This document shows positions 45,160 through 54,446 of a DNA stretch of 64,000 nucleotides, piece after piece; within the stretch, counting starts at the first letter, position 1; the number at the start of each line of letters is the position of its first letter. The translations under genes were made by a program, and so were the position numbers. A model generated the notes under the pieces. The model made no database searches and was not told the origin of the DNA. It worked only from the letters and a program-made list of their open reading frames with translations. Origin of the DNA: Atlantibacter sp032062175 (GTDB lineage Bacteria > Pseudomonadota > Gammaproteobacteria > Enterobacterales > Enterobacteriaceae); the NCBI RefSeq assembly GCF_032062175.1, contig NZ_DAMBQK010000001.1, positions 372,001 through 436,000 on the forward strand. Reading direction: 5' to 3'.

Positions 45160-46053
45160 ATGGAGCAACTGCGTGCAGAACTCAGTCATCTGTTGGGTGA
45201 AAAACTAAGCCGGGTTGAATGCGTCAGCGAGAAGCCCGATACCGCGCTGTGGGCACTTTATGACAGTCAGGGCAACCCGATGCCGCTGCTGGCCCGTAGC
45301 TTTACATCCCCAGGGCTGGCTGGGCAACTCGCCTGGAAAATTTCCATGCTGGCCCGTTCGGGAACCGCGCGTATGCCGGTAGTTTATGGGGTGATGACCC
45401 ATGAAGAGAACCCGGGCCCGGACGTGGTGCTGATGGAGCGTTTGCGCGGCGTATCGGTGGAAGCGCCAGCCCGAACGCCGGAGCGCTGGGAGCAGTTAAA
45501 AGACCAGATTGTTGAATCCCTGCTGGCCTGGCACCGCGTCGACAGCCGGGGCTGCGTGGGCAATGTCGATAGCACCCAGGAAAATATCTGGCCCTCCTGG
45601 TACCGCCAGCGCGTTGAAGTGCTCTGGAACACGCTGAATCAATATCCGCGCTGTGGGTTGACCATGCAGGATAAACGGATTTTGTTTCGTACCCGGGAAT
45701 GCCTCGGCTCGCTGTTCTACGGGTTCAACGATAACTGTGTGCTGATCCACGGCAATTTCACCCTACGCAGCATGTTGAAAGATTCCCGTAGCGACCAGTT
45801 GCTGGCGATGGTTAACCCCGGCTTAACGCTCTGGGCACCGCGCGAGTATGAACTGTTCCGCTTATGCGATACCGGGCAGGCGGAAAGCCTGCTCTGGCAT
45901 TATCTCCAGCGCGCGCCGGTGTCGGAGGCTTTCCTCTCCCGGCGCTGGCTGTATGTGCTGTGGGACGAAGTGGCGCAGCTGCTGCAAACCGGGCGAATGA
46001 ACCGCAACAATTTCGATTTGGCGTCTAAATCACTGATCCCGTGGATCGCCTGA
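45160..46053 (+). CDS. ycbJ: YcbJ, kinase-like (APH-fold) protein of unknown function
   Basis: A 297-residue protein, same length as E. coli YcbJ. The layout suggests an aminoglycoside-phosphotransferase-like fold: N-terminal lobe with a lone alpha/beta segment, and VLIHGNFTLRSML (H197-G198-N199) where active kinases of this fold have HGD. The later metal-binding region reads MVNPGLTLW rather than an IDWE-type motif. It may therefore bind rather than phosphorylate. Its last 24 bases overlap the end of convergent elyC. Confidence 0.85.
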   Translation: MEQLRAELSHLLGEKLSRVECVSEKPDTALWALYDSQGNPMPLLARSFTSPGLAGQLAWKISMLARSGTARMPVVYGVMTHEENPGPDVVLMERLRGVSVEAPARTPERWEQLKDQIVESLLAWHRVDSRGCVGNVDSTQENIWPSWYRQRVEVLWNTLNQYPRCGLTMQDKRILFRTRECLGSLFYGFNDNCVLIHGNFTLRSMLKDSRSDQLLAMVNPGLTLWAPREYELFRLCDTGQAESLLWHYLQRAPVSEAFLSRRWLYVLWDEVAQLLQTGRMNRNNFDLASKSLIPWIA

Positions 46054-46809
46054 CACACCTTTCAGCCATTGCCACACCCGGCCGAGGGTTTCATAACTTG
46101 CCCGATCGCTGTGCATTAGCCAAAGGGGAGAGGGGAAAGCTCTCTCCCAGGGATTGAGCGGAGAAGTAATCGCGATTTGGTTAGCGGGCGCGGGGATCGG
46201 CTTAAGCCCCTGTTGCTGGAAAAAGATCATCGCCCTGGGCAGATGCGAGGCGGACGTCAGCAGCAAAAACGGCGTATCGCCAATCTTCTTCGCCACTGCT
46301 GCTGCTTCTTCCTCGGTATCTTTCGGTGTATCCAGCGTGATGATAGCGTCGCGCGGCACCCCTAAACTCTCTGCCACCCGAGCGCCTGCCTCAGCGGTGC
46401 TCACCGGATTGCCGATAGCGTTGGCCCCGGTAAAAATCAGCTTCGCCCCTGGGTTAGCCAGCCACAGGCGAACGCCTTCCGCCACTCTCGGCAGGCTGTT
46501 ATTAATCAGGTTCGAACTGGGCGCCCATTGCGGGTTCCAGGTATACCCACCGCCTAATATCACGATATATTGCGCCTTCGGCTCGCCTTGCCAGGTCGGA
46601 TAGCGCGACTCTATCGGGCTCAGCAGCCCATCGGCAACGGGTTGCAGGCTGAGCAGTAACAGCGTGAGCCAACCAGCGGTCAGCAGCGTTTTTGCCGTTT
46701 TCTGCCAGCGGGTAAACCACAGCAGCAAAATCGCACTACCTATGACGATCAGCAGGAACGGCAGGGGCATTAACAGCCCGCCGATCAGTTTTTTCAGGAA
46801 AAAGAGCAT
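46030..46809 (-). CDS. elyC: ElyC (YcbC), DUF218 envelope biogenesis factor
   Basis: A 259-residue inner-membrane protein, same length as E. coli ElyC, with two N-terminal hydrophobic helices (about 10-30 and 38-58) and a periplasmic DUF218 domain (YIVILGGGY start, LLTSASHLPRA). In E. coli it supports peptidoglycan synthesis, probably at the lipid carrier step, at low temperature. It is divergent from cmoM. Confidence 0.95.
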   Translation of the reverse strand: MLFFLKKLIGGLLMPLPFLLIVIGSAILLLWFTRWQKTAKTLLTAGWLTLLLLSLQPVADGLLSPIESRYPTWQGEPKAQYIVILGGGYTWNPQWAPSSNLINNSLPRVAEGVRLWLANPGAKLIFTGANAIGNPVSTAEAGARVAESLGVPRDAIITLDTPKDTEEEAAAVAKKIGDTPFLLLTSASHLPRAMIFFQQQGLKPIPAPANQIAITSPLNPWERAFPSPLWLMHSDRASYETLGRVWQWLKGVSGDPRDQ

Positions 46810-46941
46810 AAAAGCGGGTCCTTTTTAACCATATAACGGGCGCAAAGCGCGGATCTTACACCTGATGGGTTCCTTATCCCTGCGGCTATGCCAAAATAGC
46901 GCCTTTGCCCAGATGCTTTCTTTTAAGGTGGAGTTGTACCC

Positions 46942-47721
46942 ATGCGGGATCGCAATTTTGATGATATTGCCGAAAAGTTTGCGCGCAACATTTACGGTAC
47001 AACGAAAGGCCAATTGCGTCAGGCCATTCTTTGGCAGGATCTCGATCAATTGCTGGATGTTTTACCGCAGCGGCCATTACGGGTTCTGGATGCCGGCGGT
47101 GGAGAAGGGCAAACCGCCATTCGCATGGCAGAGCGCGGTCATCAGGTTACGCTATGCGATCTCTCTTCAGAAATGCTGACGCGGGCGCAGCTGGCGAGCC
47201 AGGAAAAGGCGGTCAGCGGCAATATGCGGTTTATTCACTGCGCCGCTCAAGAGATAGGGCAACATTTAGAAAGCCCGGTTGATCTGATATTGTTTCACGC
47301 GGTGCTGGAGTGGGTCAGCGATCCGCTGGCCGTATTGAACGCATTATGGGAAACGCTTGCTCCCGGTGGCGCGCTTTCCTTGATGTTTTACAATGCAAAC
47401 GGTTTGCTGATGCATAATATGGTGGCCGGAAATTTCGCTTATGTACAACAAGGCATGCCGAAGCGCAAAAAACGCACCCTGTCACCGGATCATCCGCGCA
47501 ACCCTGACGATGTCTATCGCTGGCTTGAACAAATCGGTTGGACCATTACCGGCAAAACTGGCGTGCGGGTTTTTCATGATTATCTGCGCGAAAAACACCG
47601 CCAGCGCGACGAGTTTGAGGAGTTACTCGAACTGGAAACGCGCTACTGCCGGCAGGAACCTTACATCAGTCTGGGGCGTTATATACATGTCACCGCACGC
47701 AAGCCGGAGAACCAAGGATAA
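46942..47721 (+). CDS. cmoM: CmoM (SmtA), tRNA 5-carboxymethoxyuridine methyltransferase
   Basis: A 259-residue SAM-dependent methyltransferase (261 in E. coli) converting cmo5U34 to mcmo5U34 in some tRNAs. SAM motif I VLDAGGGEGQTA is at about residues 47-58. mukF begins 3 bases after its stop, so it is the first gene of the cmoM-mukFEB unit. Confidence 0.96.
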   Translation: MRDRNFDDIAEKFARNIYGTTKGQLRQAILWQDLDQLLDVLPQRPLRVLDAGGGEGQTAIRMAERGHQVTLCDLSSEMLTRAQLASQEKAVSGNMRFIHCAAQEIGQHLESPVDLILFHAVLEWVSDPLAVLNALWETLAPGGALSLMFYNANGLLMHNMVAGNFAYVQQGMPKRKKRTLSPDHPRNPDDVYRWLEQIGWTITGKTGVRVFHDYLREKHRQRDEFEELLELETRYCRQEPYISLGRYIHVTARKPENQG

Positions 47722-47724
47722 ACT

Positions 47725-49047
47725 ATGAGTGATTTTTCCCAGACAGTCCCCGAACTGGTTGCCTGGGCCAGGAAAAATGATTTTTCCATCCAGCTTCCGG
47801 TAGACAGGCTGGCTTTTTTGCTGGCTATCGCCACGCTAAACGGCGAGCGCATGGACGGCGAAATGAGCGAAGGCGAGCTGGTGGATGCGTTCCGTCACGT
47901 CAGCGAGGCGTTTGAGCAGACCCACGAAACGGTAACCCAGCGCGCCAACAACGCCATCAACGATATGGTGCGCCAGCGCCTGCTCAACCGCTTTACCAGC
48001 GAGATCACCGAAGGCAATGCTATCTATCGCTTAACCCCGTTGGGCATTGGCATTACCGACTATTACATCCGCCAGCGTGAATTTTCCACGCTGCGCCTTT
48101 CGATGCAGCTTTCCATCGTGGCGGGTGAACTGAAACGCGCCGCCGATGCCGCCAGCGAGGGCGGAGACGAATTTCACTGGCATCGCAATGTCTACGCGCC
48201 GTTGAAATATTCGGTGGCGGAGATCTTCGACAGCATCGACCTGACCCAGCGCATCATGGATGAACAGCAGCAACTGGTGAAAGACGATATCGCCCAATTG
48301 CTGAACAAAGACTGGCGCGCCGCCATCTCAAGCTGTGAATTACTGCTGTCAGAAACCTCGGGTACGCTGCGTGAATTGCAGGATACCCTCGAAGCGGCGG
48401 GCGACAAGCTGCAAGCCAATTTGCTGCTGATCCAGGACGCGATCCTCGATAAGCACGATCTGCACTTTATTGACCGGCTGGTGGTCGACCTGCAAAGCAA
48501 GCTGGACCGCATTATCAGCTGGGGCCAGCAGGCGATTGACCTGTGGATCGGCTATGACCGCCATGTGCATAAATTTATCCGTACCGCCATCGATATGGAT
48601 AAAAACCGCGTCTTCGCCCAGCGCCTGCGCCAGTCGGTGCAAAGTTATTTCGATGCGCCCTGGGCGTTAACCTACGCCAATGCCGACCGTTTGTTGGATA
48701 TGCGCGACGAAGAGATGACGCTGCGCGATGAAGAGGTGACCGGCGAACTCCCGGCGGATCTGGAATACGAAGAGTTTAACGAGATCCGCGAACAGCTGGC
48801 GGCGCTGATCGAAGGCCAACTGGCAGGCTTTAAAAACAGACAACAACCACTGGATCTTGGTCTGGTGATGCGTGAGTATCTCGCGCAATATCCGCGGGCC
48901 CGTCATTTTGACGTTGCACGCATCGTGGTTGACCAGGCCGTGCGCCTCGGTATCGCTGAAGCAGATTTCACTGGGTTGCCGGCAAAATGGCAGCCCATTA
49001 ATGATTACGGAGCCAAGGTACAGGCACATGTCATTGACAAATATTGA
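47725..49047 (+). CDS. mukF: MukF, kleisin of the MukBEF condensin
   Basis: A 440-residue kleisin, same length as E. coli MukF. N-terminal winged-helix dimerisation domain, central four-helix region that touches the MukB neck, a flexible linker that binds MukE, and a C-terminal winged helix that binds the MukB head. mukE starts inside its last 20 bases. Confidence 0.98.
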   Translation: MSDFSQTVPELVAWARKNDFSIQLPVDRLAFLLAIATLNGERMDGEMSEGELVDAFRHVSEAFEQTHETVTQRANNAINDMVRQRLLNRFTSEITEGNAIYRLTPLGIGITDYYIRQREFSTLRLSMQLSIVAGELKRAADAASEGGDEFHWHRNVYAPLKYSVAEIFDSIDLTQRIMDEQQQLVKDDIAQLLNKDWRAAISSCELLLSETSGTLRELQDTLEAAGDKLQANLLLIQDAILDKHDLHFIDRLVVDLQSKLDRIISWGQQAIDLWIGYDRHVHKFIRTAIDMDKNRVFAQRLRQSVQSYFDAPWALTYANADRLLDMRDEEMTLRDEEVTGELPADLEYEEFNEIREQLAALIEGQLAGFKNRQQPLDLGLVMREYLAQYPRARHFDVARIVVDQAVRLGIAEADFTGLPAKWQPINDYGAKVQAHVIDKY

Positions 49048-49738
49048 AAAATTCATGCCGGTTAAACTGGCTCAGGCGCTGGCTAATCCGCTATTTCCTG
49101 CGCTGGATAGCCAGTTGCGCTCAGGGCGCCACGTCGGGCTTGATGAACTGGATAACCACGCCTTTTTGATGGATTTCCAGCCGGAGCTGGAAGAGTTTTA
49201 CACCCGCTATAACGTGGAATTAATTCGCGCGCCGGAAGGGTTTTTCTACCTGCGTCCTCGTTCAACCACCCTGATCCCGCGGTCGGTATTGTCCGAGCTG
49301 GATATGATGGTGGGCAAAATCCTCTGCTATCTCTATCTCAGCCCGGAACGTCTGGCCAACGAAGGTATTTTTACCCAGCAGGAATTGTATGACGAGCTGA
49401 TGAGCCTGGCGGACGAAAGCAAACTGCTCAAACTGGTCAACAACCGTTCCACCGGTTCGGATCTTGATAAACAAAAGCTTCAGGAAAAAGTGCGCTCCTC
49501 GTTAAACCGCCTGCGCCGCTTAGGTATGGTGTGGTTTATGGGGCATGACAGCAGTAAATTCCGCATTACTGAGTCGGTGTTCCGCTTTGGTGCTGATGTG
49601 CGCGCCGGCGATGATCCACGCGAAGCGCAACTGCGCATGATCCGCGATGGCGAAGCCATGCAGGTGGAAAACCACCTGCAACTCAATGATGAGCCTGAAG
49701 ACGCGCAACCGGATAATGCGGAGGAAGAGAATGATTGA
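49028..49738 (+). CDS. mukE: MukE, KITE subunit of the MukBEF condensin
   Basis: A 236-residue tandem winged-helix protein (234 in E. coli), starting MSLTNIEKFMPVKLAQ at 49028 within the end of mukF. The core FYLRPRSTTLIPRSVLSELDMMVGKI region is intact; the acidic C-terminal tail (DEPEDAQPDNAEEEND) is variable in the family. It overlaps mukB by eight bases. Confidence 0.97.
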   Translation: MSLTNIEKFMPVKLAQALANPLFPALDSQLRSGRHVGLDELDNHAFLMDFQPELEEFYTRYNVELIRAPEGFFYLRPRSTTLIPRSVLSELDMMVGKILCYLYLSPERLANEGIFTQQELYDELMSLADESKLLKLVNNRSTGSDLDKQKLQEKVRSSLNRLRRLGMVWFMGHDSSKFRITESVFRFGADVRAGDDPREAQLRMIRDGEAMQVENHLQLNDEPEDAQPDNAEEEND

Positions 49739-52700
49739 ACGCGGTAAATTTCGCTCGCTAACGCTGGTTAACTGGAACGGTTTTTTTGCCCGGACCTTTG
49801 ATCTGGATGAGCTGGTCACCACGCTTTCGGGCGGTAACGGGGCAGGGAAATCCACCACCATGGCGGCCTTCGTCACGGCGCTGATCCCGGATTTGACGCT
49901 ACTGCACTTCCGTAATACCACCGAAGCAGGGGCCACCAGCGGCTCGCGCGATAAGGGCCTGCACGGCAAACTGAAAGCAGGCGTCTGCTATTCGGTGCTG
50001 GATGTGGTGAACTCGCGCCATCAGCGCGTGGTGGTTGGGGTGCGTCTGCAACAGATTGCCGGTCGCGATCGCAAAGTGGATATCAAACCCTTTGCGATCC
50101 AGGGCCTGCCGACCTCGATCCTGCCGACCCAACTGCTCACCGAAACGTTGAACGAGCGCCAGGCGCGGGTGTTAACCCTTCAGGAACTCAAAGATAAAAT
50201 CGAGCAGATCGAAGGGGTGCAGTTTAAGGTCTTTAACTCGATCACCGATTACCACTCCCTGATGTTCGATCTGGGGATTGTGGCGCGTCGCCTGCGTTCT
50301 GCCTCAGACCGTAGTAAATATTACCGTTTGATTGAGGCCTCGCTGTACGGCGGGATTTCCAGCGCTATCACCCGCTCCCTGCGCGATTACCTGCTGCCGG
50401 AAAACAGCGGCGTGCGCAAAGCATTCCAGGACATGGAAGCGGCGCTGCGTGAAAACCGCCTGACGCTGGAAGCGATCCGCGTTACCCAGTCGGACCGCGA
50501 CCTGTTTAAGCACCTGATTTCCGAAGCCACCGACTATGTGGCGGCGGATTATATGCGTCATGCCAATGAGCGCCGTGTTCACCTCGACAAAGCCATTGAA
50601 TACCGTCGCGATCTGTTCACCAGCCGCCAGCAACTGGCTGCCGAGCAGTATAAGCACGTCGATATGGCGCGTGAATTGGCCGAGCATGCCGGTGCGGAAG
50701 GCGATCTGGAGACCGATTATCAGGCCGCCAGCGACCACCTCAACCTGGTACAAACAGCACTGCGCCAGCAGGAAAAAATCGAGCGCTATGACGCCGATTT
50801 AGAAGAGTTGCAGGTACGGCTTGAAGAGCAAAACGAAGTCGTCGCCGAAGCCGCTGAACAGCAGGAAGAGAATGAAGCCCGCGCCGAAGCCGCAGAGCTG
50901 GAAGTGGACGAGCTGAAAAACCAGTTGGCAGACTACCAGCAGGCGCTGGACGTTCAGCAAACCCGCGCCATTCAGTATCAACAGGCGCTGACGGCGCTTG
51001 AGCGCGCCCGCGAGCTGTGCCATTTGCCGGATCTCTCCCCGCAATCTGCCGAAGAGTGGCTGGAAACCTTCCAGGCAAAAGAGGAAGAAGCCACTGGCCG
51101 TTTGCTTAACCTCGAGCAGAAAATGAGCGTCGCCCAGGCGGCCCATAGCCAGTTCGAGCAGGCGTTCCAGTTGGTTTGCGCCATTAACGGCCCGGTAGCG
51201 CGTGATCAAGCCTGGGACGTGGCGCGCGATCTGTTGCGCGACGCCTCCACCCAGCGTCACCTTGCCGCCCAGGTGACGCCGCTGCGTTCCCGCTTAAATG
51301 AGCTGGAACAGCGCCTGCGCGAGCAGCAGGATGCCGAGCGTCTGCTCGCTGATTTCTGCAAACGCCAGGGCAAACGTTACTCCCCGGAACAGCTTGAAGC
51401 GCTGCATCAGGAGCTGGAAGAGCGTATCGCCGCGCTGTCTGACCACGTGGCGCAGGCTGGCGAGCAGCGTATGACGCTGCGCCAGGAACTGGAGCAGCTG
51501 CAAAGCCGCATTAAAACCCTGACCCAGCGCGCGCCCATCTGGCTGGCGGCTCAAAACAGCCTTAACCAGATTATCGAACAGTGCGGCGAGAACTTTGAAT
51601 CCAGCCAGCAGGTGACTGAATACCTGCAACAGCTGCTGGAGCGTGAGCGCGAAGCGGTGGTTGAGCGTGATGAAGTCGGCGCGCGTAAGCGTACCGTCGA
51701 TGAAGAAATTGAGCGCCTCAGCCAGCCTGGCGGCGCGGAAGACGCACGCCTGAACACCCTTGCCGAACGTTTCGGTGGCGTACTGCTGTCGGAAATTTAT
51801 GATGACGTTAGCCTGGAAGACGCGCCGTACTTCTCGGCGCTGTACGGCCCGTCGCGCCACGCTATCGTGGTGCCGGATCTGTCGCTGGTACGCGAGCAAC
51901 TGGAAGGGCTGGAAGACACCCCGGAAGATCTGTATCTGATTGAAGGGGACCCGCAGTCCTTTGATGACAGCGTATTCAGTACCGAAGAGCTGGAAAAAGC
52001 GGTGGTGGTGAAAATCGCCGATCGCCAGTGGCGCTACTCGCGTTTCCCGACGCTGCCGCTGTTTGGCCGCGCGGCGCGTGAAAGCCGTATTGAAAGCCTG
52101 CACCAGGAGCGTGAAACGCTGTCTGAGTGCTTTGCTACCCTGTCGTTTGATGTGCAGAAAACCCAGCGTTTGCACCAGGCGTTCAGCCGCTTTATCGGCA
52201 GCCACCTGGCCGTAGCGTTTGAATCTGACCCGGAAGCGGAAATCCGCCAGCTTAATACTCGCCGTAACGAACTTGAGCGGGCACAGAGCACACACGAAAA
52301 CGACAACCAGCAGCAGCGCGCCCAGTTTGACCAGGCGAAAGAGGGCGTGGCTCTGCTTAACCGTCTGTTACCGCGTCTGGCGCTGTTGGAAGATGATACG
52401 CTGTCTGACCGCGTGGATGAGATCCGCGAGCGCCTGGACGAAGCCCAGGAAGCGGCGCATTTCATCGGCCAGTTTGGCAACCAACTGGCGAAGCTGGAGC
52501 CGATGGCTTCGGTGCTGCAAAGCGACCCGGAACAGTATGACCAACTAAAAGAAGATTACGCCTACGCGCAGCAGCAGCAGCGTGATGCGCGTCAGCAGGC
52601 GTTTGCCCTAACGGAAGTGGTGTCGCGCCGCGCGCATTTCAGCTACTCCGACTCCGCCGATATGCTCAACGGCAACAGCGATCTCAACGAGAAGCTGCGC

Positions 52701-54179
52701 CAGCGTCTTGAGCAGGCGGAAATCGAACGCACCCGCGCGCGTGAAGCGCTGCGCACCCATGCCGCGCAGGTTAGCCAGTATCATCAGGTGCTGGCATCGC
52801 TGAAAAGCTCCTTCGATACCAAGAAAGAACTGCTTAACGATCTCAACAAAGAGCTTAAAGATATCGGCGTACGCGCTGATGCGGGTGCGGAAGAGCGGGC
52901 GCGCCAGCGCCGCGATGAACTCCACACCCAGCTCAGCAATAACCGTTCACGCCGTAGCCAGCTTGAAAAACAGCTGACCTTCTGCGAGGCGGAAATGGAC
53001 AACCTGACCCGTAAACTGCGTCGCCTGGAGCGCGACTACCACGAAATGCGCGAGCAGGTGGTCAGCGCCAAAGCAGGCTGGTGCGCGGTGATGCGTATGG
53101 TGAAAGACAATGGCGTCGAGCGCCGGCTGCACCGCCGCGAGCTGGCGTACCTGTCCGCAGATGAGCTGCGCTCCATGTCGGATAAGGCGTTGGGCGCATT
53201 GCGTCTGGCGGTGGCGGATAACGAACACCTGCGCGATGTGCTGCGCGGGTCGGAAGATCCGAAACGACCGGAGCGTAAAATCCAGTTCTTCGTGGCGGTT
53301 TACCAGCATCTGCGCGAGCGTATCCGTCAGGATATTATCCGCACCGATGACCCGGTCGAAGCCATCGAGCAGATGGAAATTGAGCTGGGCCGCCTGACGG
53401 AAGAGCTGACCTCCCGCGAGCAGAAACTGGCGATCAGTTCCCGCAGCGTGGCGAACATTATTCGCAAGACCATTCAGCGCGAGCAGAACCGCATCCGTAT
53501 GCTAAACCAGGGGTTGCAAAGCGTGTCGTTTGGCCAGGTGAACAGTGTGCGGCTTAACGTGAACGTGCGGGAAACCCACGCCACGCTGCTGGATGTGCTG
53601 TCGGAGCAGCATGAGCAACATCAGGATCTCTTTAACAGCAACCGCCTGACCTTCTCGGAAGCGCTGGCGAAACTGTACCAGCGCCTGAATCCGCAGATCG
53701 ATATGGGCCAGCGCACCCCGCAAACCATTGGGGAAGAGCTGCTGGATTATCGTAACTATCTGGAAATGGAAGTGGAGGTTAACCGTGGTTCTGACGGCTG
53801 GCTGCGTGCGGAAAGCGGCGCGCTGTCGACCGGTGAAGCCATCGGGACCGGGATGTCGATCCTGGTGATGGTGGTGCAAAGCTGGGAAGACGAAGCGCGC
53901 CGTTTGCGCGGCAAAGATATTTCGCCGTGCCGTCTGCTTTTCCTTGATGAAGCAGCCCGTCTGGATGCCCGCTCTATCGCCACCCTGTTCGAGCTGTGCG
54001 ACCGCCTGGAGATGCAGTTAATCATCGCCGCGCCGGAAAACATCAGCCCGGAAAAAGGCACCACCTATAAACTGGTGCGTAAAGTGGTGCAGAACCACGA
54101 GCATGTGCACGTTGTGGGGCTGCGCGGGTTTGCCGCTGCGCAAACCGATGCGCTACCAGGCACTGCCGACGCTTCCTGA
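49731..54179 (+). CDS. mukB: MukB, SMC-like ATPase of the MukBEF condensin
   Basis: A 1482-residue chromosome condensation protein (1486 in E. coli). Walker A GGNGAGKST lies at residues 34-42 (Lys40). Long coiled-coil arms flank the central hinge (about 650-780), and the C-terminal head carries the signature ALSTGEAIGTG and Walker B LLFLDEAARLD. The start MIERGKFRSL is chosen by family and overlaps the mukE end; the frame is open further upstream. With MukF, MukE and acyl carrier protein it compacts the chromosome. Confidence 0.99.
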   Translation: MIERGKFRSLTLVNWNGFFARTFDLDELVTTLSGGNGAGKSTTMAAFVTALIPDLTLLHFRNTTEAGATSGSRDKGLHGKLKAGVCYSVLDVVNSRHQRVVVGVRLQQIAGRDRKVDIKPFAIQGLPTSILPTQLLTETLNERQARVLTLQELKDKIEQIEGVQFKVFNSITDYHSLMFDLGIVARRLRSASDRSKYYRLIEASLYGGISSAITRSLRDYLLPENSGVRKAFQDMEAALRENRLTLEAIRVTQSDRDLFKHLISEATDYVAADYMRHANERRVHLDKAIEYRRDLFTSRQQLAAEQYKHVDMARELAEHAGAEGDLETDYQAASDHLNLVQTALRQQEKIERYDADLEELQVRLEEQNEVVAEAAEQQEENEARAEAAELEVDELKNQLADYQQALDVQQTRAIQYQQALTALERARELCHLPDLSPQSAEEWLETFQAKEEEATGRLLNLEQKMSVAQAAHSQFEQAFQLVCAINGPVARDQAWDVARDLLRDASTQRHLAAQVTPLRSRLNELEQRLREQQDAERLLADFCKRQGKRYSPEQLEALHQELEERIAALSDHVAQAGEQRMTLRQELEQLQSRIKTLTQRAPIWLAAQNSLNQIIEQCGENFESSQQVTEYLQQLLEREREAVVERDEVGARKRTVDEEIERLSQPGGAEDARLNTLAERFGGVLLSEIYDDVSLEDAPYFSALYGPSRHAIVVPDLSLVREQLEGLEDTPEDLYLIEGDPQSFDDSVFSTEELEKAVVVKIADRQWRYSRFPTLPLFGRAARESRIESLHQERETLSECFATLSFDVQKTQRLHQAFSRFIGSHLAVAFESDPEAEIRQLNTRRNELERAQSTHENDNQQQRAQFDQAKEGVALLNRLLPRLALLEDDTLSDRVDEIRERLDEAQEAAHFIGQFGNQLAKLEPMASVLQSDPEQYDQLKEDYAYAQQQQRDARQQAFALTEVVSRRAHFSYSDSADMLNGNSDLNEKLRQRLEQAEIERTRAREALRTHAAQVSQYHQVLASLKSSFDTKKELLNDLNKELKDIGVRADAGAEERARQRRDELHTQLSNNRSRRSQLEKQLTFCEAEMDNLTRKLRRLERDYHEMREQVVSAKAGWCAVMRMVKDNGVERRLHRRELAYLSADELRSMSDKALGALRLAVADNEHLRDVLRGSEDPKRPERKIQFFVAVYQHLRERIRQDIIRTDDPVEAIEQMEIELGRLTEELTSREQKLAISSRSVANIIRKTIQREQNRIRMLNQGLQSVSFGQVNSVRLNVNVRETHATLLDVLSEQHEQHQDLFNSNRLTFSEALAKLYQRLNPQIDMGQRTPQTIGEELLDYRNYLEMEVEVNRGSDGWLRAESGALSTGEAIGTGMSILVMVVQSWEDEARRLRGKDISPCRLLFLDEAARLDARSIATLFELCDRLEMQLIIAAPENISPEKGTTYKLVRKVVQNHEHVHVVGLRGFAAAQTDALPGTADAS

Positions 54180-54193
54180 TAGCGCCATCAATG

Positions 54194-54220
54194 CGCCCGG
54201 ACTGCAAATGTCCGGGCGTT
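54194..54220 (+). terminator. Hairpin after mukB
   Basis: CGCCCGGAC / GTCCGGGCG stem of 9 bp with a 7-base loop, 15 bases past mukB, followed by TTCAATTCT. Probable terminator with a weak T-tract. Confidence 0.6.
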
Positions 54221-54335
54221 CAATTCTGTAAAGCAATGCGAGCGTTTTTTCTGAACGCGCGTTGCGCAATCACTTGCCGACCCGCTTAGCACGTAAAATC
54301 GCAGTCTGCCGACTTTTTTTTCAGACTTTCTTTTC

Positions 54336-54350
54336 TTTAAACTTCTTTAC
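54336..54350. promoter_or_regulatory. Candidate CpxR site upstream of ldtD
   Basis: TTTAA-ACTTC-TTTAC, read on the minus strand as GTAAA-N5-TTAAA, one base off the CpxR consensus GTAAA-N5-GTAAA. E. coli ldtD is known to belong to the Cpx envelope stress response. A possible -10 box TATACT follows at 54382-54387. Confidence 0.5.
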
Positions 54351-54446
54351 ATTTGGCAAGGCAAATGGTTTTTTCTCTTTATATACTGAAGGTAATCCTG
54401 AAGCCGAGCTTACGGGAATGATGTAAAAATGATAAGGAGGCAAGGG

